A DNA stretch of 64,000 bases, taken from contig JBKJNY010000234.1 in NCBI GenBank assembly GCA_046593355.1, positions 12,740 to 76,739 on the forward strand, written 5' to 3'. The position numbers were made by a program, and so were the translations under genes. Within the stretch, counting starts at the first letter, position 1; each line of letters starts with the position of its first letter. This DNA comes from SXOA01 sp046593355. GTDB taxonomy: Bacteria > Planctomycetota > Planctomycetia > Pirellulales > Pirellulaceae. Shown here piece by piece: positions 55,977 to 64,000 of this stretch. The notes under the pieces are model-generated. The model saw only the letters and a list, made by a program, of their open reading frames with translations, was not told the origin of the DNA and ran no database searches.

Positions 55977-57470
55977 CTATCGAGCATCCGTGACATTGCC
56001 GACGAGCTTTCGCCACGACGCCAGGCCGCTGGCTAGCGAGCTCAAGGCCGCCGGGCGAAAGTCCGCGTGCGTCCAAATTCCGGTCAGGCGGCGGCAGACC
56101 AGCCATTCAGCGCATGCTTGCAGGGCGAGCGAACCGGCCGCGGCGGCGGCGATACCTTCGATGCCCCAGCGCTGAGCCGCGAGTGTCCCAAAGATGCAGA
56201 GCAGCGCCGCCGACGCGCAGCAAATCCACAGCGCCGCCGTCTGCCGCCCCGTCATGATCAGCGTCATCCCCCCACCTCCGGCCAGCGAGACCGCAATTTG
56301 GCCGAGACTCAAAATTGCGAGTGCGGTGCCCCCCCTTTGGTAGAACGACCCGCTCAAGACTCCCATCAACGGCCCGCCGGCCAGCAGGTAGAGCAGGCTG
56401 GCCGCGATCGTGGCGACGGCGGTGAGCGTGGCGGAGCGGCGAAGCAGAGTTTGCAGCTCGTCCAACTGGCCGCGGGTGGAGAGGTCAGGAATGGAAGAGA
56501 TGACCGTGTTGACCGCCAGCTGCATGGGAACATTCAGCAGCACTAGATACCTGCGGGCCACGCAGTAAACCGCGACCTCCACCAGCGAAACGTAGCGGAC
56601 CGCTATCCAGATGTCGGCGGTCTGCATCACCATGATGAAGAACTGAAACACGGCCATGGGAAGGGAGACCCGCAGCAAACCCTCCAGCGTGAGACGCGGC
56701 TGAAAAGCAGTGACTGCGGGCATTAGCGTGACATTCCGGCAGACGGAGCGGACCGTGGCTCGCAAGCAGAGGATGCTGACCAGCAGAGAAACTCCGCTGG
56801 CGGCAATCTGGCAGAAGAGGGTCGCCGTGATGGTTGGTTGGAACTGAGCCGCAACGCACGCCAGAAGTCCCAGGAACAACAGCACCGGCAACGGGCCTCC
56901 AAAAGTGCCGCCGCTGAGGAGGCTGGCCCACCGCAGCTCGTGCAGGCCGCGGAGCGACTCCGCCGAAAACTGCTGCCACGCCATGAGCAGGATGAGCACT
57001 GCCGCCAGCGGGATGAGCCAGCCAACGTGCTGGAGCTGAAAGAAGGACTTGCCGTAGAGCGATAGGAGTAGTGCCGTGATGCCGCACGTCACAAGCGATG
57101 CGACCACCAGGACACGGGTTGCCAGACGCAGCGTCCGTCCAATGCGGCTGTGGTCCTGCAGGGCCAGGCTTTCCGCCAGGAACCGAACGCAGGTATGCCC
57201 CAACCCAAGCTGCGCCATGATGGCCGCGAAGGTGATGACGCTCAGCAGGCTGGTGAGAGCGCCGAACTCGCGCGGCGCAAGGAGCCGCGGCACGATGATC
57301 GTCGCCAACAGCGTGCTGCCGATCCCCAGGCCGCGGCCGAGCATCACCCACAGGGCGGCTCTCGGCAGACGCTCCAATCGGCCGGATGACTCCGCTCGCA
57401 CGGCAGGCTCGGCGCGAGCAGCCGCTTCGTCCAAGACTTCCTGCGGCGAATCCGGGGGCGATAGAGACAT
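55977..57470 (-). CDS. Polysaccharide/lipid flippase-like membrane protein
   Basis: This 497-residue protein of the MOP/Wzx superfamily has about 12-14 hydrophobic helices. The opening region WVMLGRGLGIGSTLLATIIVPRLLAPREFG is characteristic, and helices continue to near residue 470. Such proteins flip lipid-linked sugar units across the inner membrane. No glycosyltransferase or polymerase is adjacent. A charged N-terminal tail of about 35 residues precedes the first helix. It converges on the sugar ABC operon across a 68-base gap. Confidence 0.87.
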   Translation of the reverse strand: MSLSPPDSPQEVLDEAAARAEPAVRAESSGRLERLPRAALWVMLGRGLGIGSTLLATIIVPRLLAPREFGALTSLLSVITFAAIMAQLGLGHTCVRFLAESLALQDHSRIGRTLRLATRVLVVASLVTCGITALLLSLYGKSFFQLQHVGWLIPLAAVLILLMAWQQFSAESLRGLHELRWASLLSGGTFGGPLPVLLFLGLLACVAAQFQPTITATLFCQIAASGVSLLVSILCLRATVRSVCRNVTLMPAVTAFQPRLTLEGLLRVSLPMAVFQFFIMVMQTADIWIAVRYVSLVEVAVYCVARRYLVLLNVPMQLAVNTVISSIPDLSTRGQLDELQTLLRRSATLTAVATIAASLLYLLAGGPLMGVLSGSFYQRGGTALAILSLGQIAVSLAGGGGMTLIMTGRQTAALWICCASAALLCIFGTLAAQRWGIEGIAAAAAGSLALQACAEWLVCRRLTGIWTHADFRPAALSSLASGLASWRKLVGNVTDAR

Positions 57471-57839
57471 GCGGTTGAAAAAGGGGTCTGGCTCCGAGCC
57501 AAATTCGATGCTTCCCGTCGAGCAAAGGTTGCGGCGAGGTGCCTGACCCCTTTTTCAACAGGCTGGCGGCAAATCAAGAGCGGGCGAGGCGCCTGAACCT
57601 TCATTCTAGTTCGGGTTGGCACCGGCCTTGATCGGAGAGTGTCCCCGGCCTGATGACATTCCCTGCTCGCTGGTGCGAGGCGACCAATTTCATCGCACAA
57701 CCGGCAAATTCGTACCAGAGTAGGCCGCACCTCCGGGGCGGTCAGGAGTGCATATGGAGCAGCGCCGCGGATATTTCGCGAAATGACTCTGCTCGACGAC
57801 AGAAGCAACTCCTGGCACGTCACGGAGTGACGGCCTACT
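57471..57839. other. Intergenic region between flippase and GlcE-like gene
   Basis: This 369-base divergent gap has no gene that I can support. It contains the GTTGAAAAAGGGGTC palindrome (57474-57559) next to the flippase start, a TATTTCGCGAAATG palindrome near 57770 and a CACGGAGTG palindrome just before the GlcE-like start. Confidence 0.6.
57474..57559. repeat. GTTGAAAAAGGGGTC palindrome, copy 2
   Basis: The arms 57474-57492 and 57541-57559 are reverse complements at 18 of 19 positions, and identical to the arms at 33664-33748. The left inner palindrome TGGCTCCGAGCCA is also kept, while the centre differs. It lies just upstream of the flippase start. Confidence 0.85.
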
Positions 57840-59111
57840 ATGGCACCTGTGGCGAACCTCCCCATCAAAACGACGCTCTCGCCCGCCAACCAGACTGAGT
57901 TGGCGGCTGCCGTCGCGGAGGCGTACGCAGTCGGCTCGGCGATTTACCCCATCGGCGGCGGCACCAGCCTCGATTTCGGCCTGCCGGCAAAGACTCCCGG
58001 CAGCGGACTGTCGCTGGGGGGCCTCACCCGCATCGTGGATTACCCGGCCCGCGATATGACCGTCACGGTAGAGGCCGGTGTGACGATGAAGACGCTCTCG
58101 GAACTGCTCGCCGCGGAAGGTCAACGCCTGCCGCTCGGCGTGCCGCTCGCCGACAAAGCCACGGTTGGCGGCGTGGTGGCCACCAACTGGAACGGCCCGC
58201 GGCGCTACGGCTGCGGAACGGTGCGGGACTACGTCATCGGCATCTCCGCCGTGGACGGTCGCGGCATGAGTTTCAAGGGCGGCGGCCGCGTCGTGAAAAA
58301 CGTCGCCGGCTACGACTTTTGCAAGCTGCTCACAGGCTCGCTGGGAACGCTCGGCGTCATCACGCAGGTCACGTTCAAGGTCCGTCCGCTTACCGAGCAA
58401 TTCACGCTCATGGCCTGCGCCGTGCAGACCACCCGCCAGGCGGAAAAACTCCTCGCCGCGCTCGTCACTTCCGCAACTACACCCGTCGCCATCGAGCTGC
58501 TCTGCGGCGCTACTTGGGATTCCGAGCCGGCACTCAAGACCCTGGCCGGAGCCAGCGGGCCGGAAAAGCTCTATCTCGTTGTCGGCTTTGAAGGCTCCGC
58601 TGTCGAAGTCGAATGGATGACCGGACGCTTGCATGATGAATGGTGCGCGCTGGGGATTGAGGCCCCCATCACCATTGGCGACGCCGCTGACTTCTGGAAA
58701 AAGCTTGTGGACTTTCCCGCCGTCGGAAATGCGCAGCCCGCTGACAAAGACACTGCGCCGCTAGTGCTCAAGGCCAGCCTGGTCCCCAGCGGTGTGACGC
58801 CGTTTATCGACGCCCTCCGCACGCTCGACCCGCCAGCCTCCATCCAATGCCACGCCGGCAACGGCATCGTCATCGCTCGGCTTTCAGCATTTCCCAAAGA
58901 GGGTCTGTCGCGGGCGCTCGTCGGCAACCTGCAACCAGCCGCCGCCGCACATCACGGCAGCCTGCTGGTCCTCTCCAATCCTTCCGGCAGCGAAATGACC
59001 CATCAGAGCGTCTGGGGGGGGCTCGATGTGCCTTTCGCATTGATGTCTGCCGTCAAGCAGAAGTTCGACCCCAAGAATATTCTCAATCCGGGGCGGTTTG
59101 TGTACGTGTAA
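57840..59111 (+). CDS. FAD-binding oxidase subunit (GlcE-like)
   Basis: This 423-residue protein of the FAD-linked oxidase (PCMH) family has PIGGGTSLDFG and GVPLADKATVGGVVATN, and the VVKNVAGYDFCKLLTGSLGTLGVI block is split in its usual positions. It resembles GlcE, a subunit of glycolate oxidase, more than the complete GlcD. The C-terminus ends in FDPKNILNPGRF, the typical last motif. No GlcD or GlcF genes are in the window, so the complex is incomplete here. The start is ATG at 57840. Confidence 0.85.
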   Translation: MAPVANLPIKTTLSPANQTELAAAVAEAYAVGSAIYPIGGGTSLDFGLPAKTPGSGLSLGGLTRIVDYPARDMTVTVEAGVTMKTLSELLAAEGQRLPLGVPLADKATVGGVVATNWNGPRRYGCGTVRDYVIGISAVDGRGMSFKGGGRVVKNVAGYDFCKLLTGSLGTLGVITQVTFKVRPLTEQFTLMACAVQTTRQAEKLLAALVTSATTPVAIELLCGATWDSEPALKTLAGASGPEKLYLVVGFEGSAVEVEWMTGRLHDEWCALGIEAPITIGDAADFWKKLVDFPAVGNAQPADKDTAPLVLKASLVPSGVTPFIDALRTLDPPASIQCHAGNGIVIARLSAFPKEGLSRALVGNLQPAAAAHHGSLLVLSNPSGSEMTHQSVWGGLDVPFALMSAVKQKFDPKNILNPGRFVYV

Positions 59112-59113
59112 TC

Positions 59114-59163
59114 GTCGCCTTTCGCTCCACGAAAGTACGTTCGTTCGCGGAGCGAAAGGCGAC
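59114..59163. repeat. Two-hairpin palindrome (CTCCA/CGGAG loop), terminator-like
   Basis: The outer stem GTCGCCTTTCGCTCC (59114-59128) pairs perfectly with 59149-59163. The inner hairpins are CTTTCG/CGAAAG with loop CTCCA and a TTCG/CGAA stem with loop CGGAG, so it belongs to the same architectural family as 3627-3683. It fills the gap between the convergent GlcE-like and mqnC genes. Confidence 0.8.
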
Positions 59164-59164
59164 A

Positions 59165-60298
<1,134 letters not shown>

Positions 60299-60301
60299 GA
60301 G

Positions 60302-61117
60302 TTAGACGGTGGTTCGTTCGCGGGGGAGTTTCTGAGCAGGGAGGATGCCTGCCCCACCTTCCGGCGCAAGGCCAAGATGAATTGCGTGCTTCTGAAATAG
60401 CTCCAGACCGCGGCGTTCGCGGGGACCGAGGAAGAAGTACAGGTTATCTCTTAAGTACGACAGGCATTGCTCGCGGGTCAGTCCCACGCTTGCGGATTCG
60501 CGCTGGGCGATTTCCGCCAGGTGCGCAACTCCCTCATCCCGAGCGCGTCCCAGAGCGACTTCAATTTCGGACAGTTCAAGTAGCGAGCCTTGCCTCGTCA
60601 CCCACATTGCAAACACAAACGGCAACTCCGCCCAGCGGCACCACTCGTCCCCCAAATCCCACTCCTGGGAAAAACCCGCGGGCGGATGCATCGCCCGGTC
60701 CCCAATCATCAGCACCGCGTCGGCCGCAACCGTTTCCGCGTCCACGTCCAGCGGGAACGGCAACAGTCGCGGCGACAAGCCAAACCGCTCCTTGAGCAGG
60801 ATGCGAACCAGGGCCACGCTGGTCCTCGATCCTTCATCCAGCGCCAGCGTCCGAATCTTGTCCATCGGCACTCGACTGAGCAGCTTCACGCTCAGCACCG
60901 GCCCCCGGCAGCCGATGCAAGCATCGGAAATGATGGCGTAGTCGGGGTTCTGGAAATATTCGACCGACGGGATGAGTGCCACGTCCAGCTTCCCAACGGC
61001 CAGATCGTCCGCCAGGCGGCTCGGCAGATCAAACATCACCTCCGCTCGCGGCGCAAACTCCGCCAGCCGGTGTACCAGCGGCTTCGTATTCAGGTAAGAA
61101 ACAGCGCCAATCCGCAT
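60302..61117 (-). CDS. mqnA: Chorismate dehydratase
   Basis: MqnA converts chorismate to 3-enolpyruvyl-benzoate, the entry step of the futalosine menaquinone pathway. The 271-residue periplasmic-binding-like protein has MRIGAVSYLNTKPLVH, the ALIPSVEYFQ strand, LALDEGSRTSVALVRIL and LGDEWCRWAELPFVFAMW split in their usual positions. The last 18 residues (GGAGILPAQ and on) extend beyond the family and are encoded by a palindrome near 60336-60352. It is the first gene of the pair with mqnC. Confidence 0.93.
   Translation of the reverse strand: MRIGAVSYLNTKPLVHRLAEFAPRAEVMFDLPSRLADDLAVGKLDVALIPSVEYFQNPDYAIISDACIGCRGPVLSVKLLSRVPMDKIRTLALDEGSRTSVALVRILLKERFGLSPRLLPFPLDVDAETVAADAVLMIGDRAMHPPAGFSQEWDLGDEWCRWAELPFVFAMWVTRQGSLLELSEIEVALGRARDEGVAHLAEIAQRESASVGLTREQCLSYLRDNLYFFLGPRERRGLELFQKHAIHLGLAPEGGAGILPAQKLPRERTTV
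60336..60353. repeat. GGCAGG/CCTGCC-type palindrome at the 3' end of mqnA
   Basis: A short palindromic element around GAGGATGCCTGCCCCACC lies inside the mqnA frame. It encodes GGAGILPAQ, a phrase that looks repeat-derived. It resembles the core of the 25-base repeat at 23239 and 35881. Confidence 0.5.
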
Positions 61118-61184
61118 CGGAAACCCTTTCGCTTGCGGCGATTATAGTTGGCACAAGCAGCCTCCCCAAGGGCCGAAGGCGATG

Positions 61185-61275
61185 TAGGGTGCATGAGTAA
61201 CACGAAATGCACGCGCGATCTGCTCGGAGGACAATACGCACAACGCGTGCATTTCGCTTGCGCTCATGCACCCTA
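61185..61275. repeat. Two-segment long palindrome between fabI and mqnA
   Basis: The outer segment TAGGGTGCATGAG (61185-61197) pairs with 61263-61275, and the inner segment CGAAATGCACGCG (61203-61215) pairs with 61244-61256. Both are perfect over 13 bases, with internal loops of five and six bases and a 28-base apex. It fills most of the 195-base gap. Confidence 0.85.
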
Positions 61276-61312
61276 TTTTGCCAACCGAGATTCCTGCTCG
61301 GAGTTAACCGAC

Positions 61313-62113
61313 CTACTCCCGCATCGCCCTCTTCACCACGTCCGCATCAAAGTAATTGATGCTCATCCCGGCATCCACCACGATGTTTTGGGCCACGATG
61401 CCGCTGCTTCGCGGGCTGAGCAGGAAGACGGCGACGTCGGCTGCTTCCTGGGTTTGCACGGCCTGTTTGCGAGGGATGATTTGCTCGGCGTAGAGGTAGG
61501 ACTCCACGTAACCGGGGATGCCGGCCGACGCGGAAGTCTTGAGCAGGCCAGGGGCCACGGCGTTGAACCGCACTTTCGAGAAGCGACTGAAGGACTTGGT
61601 CAGGAAGGCTAGGGAGGAGTCGAGGGCCGCCTTGATGGGGGCCATGTAGCCGTAGTTTTCGCTGGCCATGCGGGTGGTGGAGATGGAAACGGTCACCACG
61701 GAGGCCTCGGGCTCCAGCAAGTCCTTGAGGGCATTGGAAACGGCGATCAACGAGTAGCAGGAGATATCCATCCCCCGCAAAAAGGCCCGCTTCGGCGTCT
61801 CGTGGAACGGCTTCACGCCATCGGTGTAATCCGCAAACGCGATGGAGTGCAGCAGGCCGTGAAACCTGCCCCCCTTCGCCGCCAACTCATCCCGCAGCCG
61901 GGCTATCTGCTCCTCATGCTCCACATCGCAAACCAGCACGTCGCTCCCCGCCAGCAGCTTGGCCACGCTCTCCTTCCGCTCCGGGCTCCGCACCACATAC
62001 GTCACCTTCGCCCCGCACTCCGCCAGCGACTTCCCCACGTGCCAGGCCACGGACTTCTTGTTGGCCACCCCGAACACGAGGAAGGATTTGCCGGAAAGGG
62101 AAAGGTAGTCCAT
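61313..62113 (-). CDS. fabI: Enoyl-[acyl-carrier-protein] reductase (NADH)
   Basis: FabI performs the last reduction of each fatty-acid elongation cycle. The 266-residue SDR-fold protein has the nucleotide-site variant GVANKKSVAW, LLHSIAF, the catalytic Tyr154-x6-Lys161 in NYGYMAPIKAAL and VAPGLLKTSASAGIPG. Length is typical. It is last in a minus-strand run after fabZ, with a 42-base gap. Confidence 0.94.
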   Translation of the reverse strand: MDYLSLSGKSFLVFGVANKKSVAWHVGKSLAECGAKVTYVVRSPERKESVAKLLAGSDVLVCDVEHEEQIARLRDELAAKGGRFHGLLHSIAFADYTDGVKPFHETPKRAFLRGMDISCYSLIAVSNALKDLLEPEASVVTVSISTTRMASENYGYMAPIKAALDSSLAFLTKSFSRFSKVRFNAVAPGLLKTSASAGIPGYVESYLYAEQIIPRKQAVQTQEAADVAVFLLSPRSSGIVAQNIVVDAGMSINYFDADVVKRAMRE

Positions 62114-62155
62114 ACGAATCAGGATACCCTCGCCGCGATGCCTGCCGAAAGACTG

Positions 62156-62584
62156 CTAAGGGAGCATGGCCGCCAGCGTGACGACGAAGCTCAAGGTGAC
62201 AGCCAGCGTGCCGTCCACGCTGACTTTCGCGGAGAGAAAGTATGCCCCCTGCGCCCGCTCGTTCAGGCTGGCTTCGATCAGGATGCTTTCCCCAGGCCGG
62301 ACCATCCTCTTGAACTTCACGTCTTTCAGGCGGCCCGCCACGGGGACTTTCTCGCCCTGGGTTATCTGACTGCTGAGGAGTACGGCCCCCGCTTGCATGG
62401 CCGCTTCGCAGAGGATGACGCCAGGAACGATGGGAAAGTTGGGATAATGCCCCTGGAAGAAGAATTCCTCGGCCCGGAAAGTCTTTTTGCAGACAATCCT
62501 CTGCTCCCCCCGCTCGACGATCTCATCGATCAGGAGCATCGGCGGACGATGCGGAATGGCGGCAAGGATTTCGGAGAGTGACAT
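62156..62584 (-). CDS. fabZ: 3-hydroxyacyl-[acyl-carrier-protein] dehydratase
   Basis: FabZ dehydrates 3-hydroxyacyl-ACP in fatty-acid synthesis. The 142-residue hot-dog-fold protein has His46 in GHYPNFPIVPG and Glu60 in LCEAAMQAG, plus LKDVKFKRMVRPGE. A FabA-like or second FabZ paralogue cannot be excluded, but the motif pattern is clearly FabZ. It lies between gspF and fabI in one direction. Confidence 0.94.
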   Translation of the reverse strand: MSLSEILAAIPHRPPMLLIDEIVERGEQRIVCKKTFRAEEFFFQGHYPNFPIVPGVILCEAAMQAGAVLLSSQITQGEKVPVAGRLKDVKFKRMVRPGESILIEASLNERAQGAYFLSAKVSVDGTLAVTLSFVVTLAAMLP

Positions 62585-62653
62585 AGGCGCGTGGGGACAT
62601 TCTGGCCCACTGGCGGCGCTCTGTCGAGCACTCCCGCGTACTTTTGCTCGAGG

Positions 62654-63856
62654 TTAGTGAGAGGGCCGGCTGAGCTGGAAGATCGGCAAGAGCAGGCCCA
62701 TGGCGATGCCGCCGACGATGATGCCCATGCCCACGATCAGGATGGGCTCGATCAGGCTGGTGGCCGATTTGATGCTGGTTTCCACCTCGCGGTCGTAGTA
62801 GGTGCTGACTTTGGCCAGCACTTTGTCCAGCTTGCCGGTTTCTTCGCCGCTGGCGATCATCTGCACGAGCGTGGACGGGAACAGCTTGTTGCCCACCAGC
62901 GATTCCGCCACCCGCTTCCCCTGGGTGATCTGATCGAGCACGTGCATCCAGATTTTCTCGTAGTAGATGTTGCCGGAAACCTCGGCGGCCAGGCGGATGG
63001 CGTCGAGCATGCTGACCCCCGCCCCGATCATCGTCCCCAATGTCCGCATGCTGCGGCTGATAATAATCTTGCGATTGAGTTGCCCAAGGATGGGAAGGTT
63101 GAGCTTCACTCCGTCCAGGAATTTCCGCCCCGCTTCCGTCTTGCTGCCGAAGACATACGCGATGATGAGGGCCACGATGGCGATCAGCCAGAGATACCAG
63201 TAGTTCAGCAAGGTGTCGGAAGCGGCCATCAGGATTTTCGTGGCGAAAGGGAGCTTCATCCCTTTGCGGTTAAACAGCGGCGTGAACTTCGGCAGCACGT
63301 AGGTCAGCATGAAGATGGTGACACCGACGGCCAGCGTGAGCATGATGCCGGGGTAAGCCATCGCCGCCTTCACCTTCTGCCGCGTCTCCAGTTGCTTGCG
63401 GAGATAGTCGGAGATGTTTTCCAGCATCTCCCCCAGGGTGCCTGTGTGCTCACTGGCTTTGACGAGCGAAATATACGTCTTGTCGAAGTGTTTGGTGTGG
63501 CGTGACAGAGCGGAGGAAAAGTCCTCGCCCCCTTCCACGCGGGTTTTGAGGTCGACGAGCACCTTTTTGAGCGTTTTGTTCTCTTCCTGAGCGGCGATGC
63601 TCTCGATCGCGACAGAAAGGGTGATCCCCGTATCCACCATCACGGCGAGCTGGCTCGTCAGGAAGATGATGTCCGACTGCTTGATCCGCTTGGGCAGCAG
63701 CTCCAGCCCCTCCTCCTCTTCGGCCAGCTCCACCACCTGAAAGCCGTCCTTGCGGAGCCTGGTCGCGGCCTCCTCGCGGCTGGCGGCTTCGAGAGTTCCG
63801 TCGCGCGTCTTCCCCAGGGCGTCACGGACTTTGTAGGTGAAGTTGAGAGTGGTCAT
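62654..63856 (-). CDS. Type II secretion/type IV pilus inner-membrane protein GspF/PilC
   Basis: This 400-residue protein has two T2SSF domains (about 67-190 and 270-392), each with a helix bundle. A charged N-terminal region of about 60 residues (YKVRDALGKTRDGTLEAASREEA in two parts) precedes them. Three main membrane helices are seen, near 170-190, 220-240 and 375-395. It acts as the inner-membrane platform of a type II secretion or pilus system. Other components are not in the window and would probably lie beyond 64000. It is followed by fabZ after 69 bases. Confidence 0.93.
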   Translation of the reverse strand: MTTLNFTYKVRDALGKTRDGTLEAASREEAATRLRKDGFQVVELAEEEEGLELLPKRIKQSDIIFLTSQLAVMVDTGITLSVAIESIAAQEENKTLKKVLVDLKTRVEGGEDFSSALSRHTKHFDKTYISLVKASEHTGTLGEMLENISDYLRKQLETRQKVKAAMAYPGIMLTLAVGVTIFMLTYVLPKFTPLFNRKGMKLPFATKILMAASDTLLNYWYLWLIAIVALIIAYVFGSKTEAGRKFLDGVKLNLPILGQLNRKIIISRSMRTLGTMIGAGVSMLDAIRLAAEVSGNIYYEKIWMHVLDQITQGKRVAESLVGNKLFPSTLVQMIASGEETGKLDKVLAKVSTYYDREVETSIKSATSLIEPILIVGMGIIVGGIAMGLLLPIFQLSRPSH

Positions 63857-63867
63857 GGGGGAAATCC

Positions 63868-64000
63868 GAATGACTAAGCACTAATGTCTAATGACTAATG
63901 TACATACATTAGTCATTAGTCATTAGTCATTAGTCATTAGTCATTAGTCATTAGTCATTAGTCATTAGTCATTAGTCATTAGTCATTAGTCATTAGTCAT
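63868..64000. repeat. TTAGTCA heptamer tandem array, running off the window
   Basis: From 63909 to the end there are 13 perfect copies of TTAGTCA plus one base. Just upstream, 63868-63903 contains inverted imperfect copies (AATGACTAA), so the array starts with a palindrome around TGTACATA. It is upstream of the gspF gene. The true length is unknown because it continues past the window. Confidence 0.9.

Noticed and set aside
63909..64000. CRISPR-like array
   Set aside because: The unit is a 7-base perfect tandem repeat with no spacers, and no cas gene is in the window.

Overview
The window looks like chromosomal DNA of a GC-rich member of the Planctomycetota. This is inferred from content, not from a marker gene. 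The pointers are planctomycete-style zinc-ribbon proteins with the ribbon at the extreme N-terminus, a DUF11-repeat envelope protein, a membrane M50/HlyD gene trio, a Ser/Thr kinase with an unusual membrane tail, menaquinone synthesis by the futalosine route, and a very high density of intergenic palindromic repeats. No tRNA, rRNA, CRISPR array, transposase, integrase or phage gene was recognised. About 60 genes are packed on both strands, many in operons with 4-base start/stop overlaps.

Layout. 1-9.2 kb: end of a cation/proton antiporter, a DUF11 surface protein, and a convergent three-gene operon (two-GAF/HlyD, HlyD, PqqD-like/M50/HlyD) that looks like an uncharacterised envelope system. 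9.3-13.8 kb: tRNA modification (dus, queG), a zinc-ribbon membrane protein and a ZIP metal transporter. 13.9-15.6 kb: an Mrr-type nuclease followed by a RelB-like/ParE toxin-antitoxin pair. 15.6-22.1 kb (minus strand): ABC ATPase, large membrane protein, MazG-like protein and a TPR/peptidase-MA protein. 22.1-26.0 kb: Rieske protein, SUKH-like protein, and a ferrous iron operon (two tandem FeoA proteins, FeoB, Cys-rich FeoB partner).

26.0-35.8 kb is a glycogen/trehalose block: trehalose synthase-maltokinase fusion and MalQ on the minus strand, TreZ and a glycogen debranching enzyme on the plus strand. They are separated by a 630-base divergent region that holds a clustered 9-base motif. 35.9-43 kb: serS, a Uma2 protein, a Tat-exported sugar isomerase-like protein, a Ser/Thr kinase and miaA. 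43-51.6 kb: hisE-hisG, zeta-like kinase plus small partner, panD, alkA-like glycosylase, MFS transporter, HAD phosphatase, a pseudouridine synthase with a long disordered tail and a PyrK-like protein. 51.7-55.9 kb: a CUT2 sugar ABC transporter operon. 56-64 kb: lipid flippase-like protein, GlcE-like oxidase, mqnA-mqnC, a gspF-fabZ-fabI run and a heptamer tandem array at the window edge.

The most distinctive signal is the set of dispersed palindromes. At least ten families occur, several with two copies in the window. Four elements share one rule: two hairpins with unrelated stems but a fixed CTCCG loop in the first and CGGAG in the second. Several elements reach into genes. They supply the stop codon of feoB, the tails of MalQ, MqnA and the 752-residue membrane protein, the signal-peptide-like start of that same protein, and in-frame insertions in the M50 protein and the PyrK-like protein.
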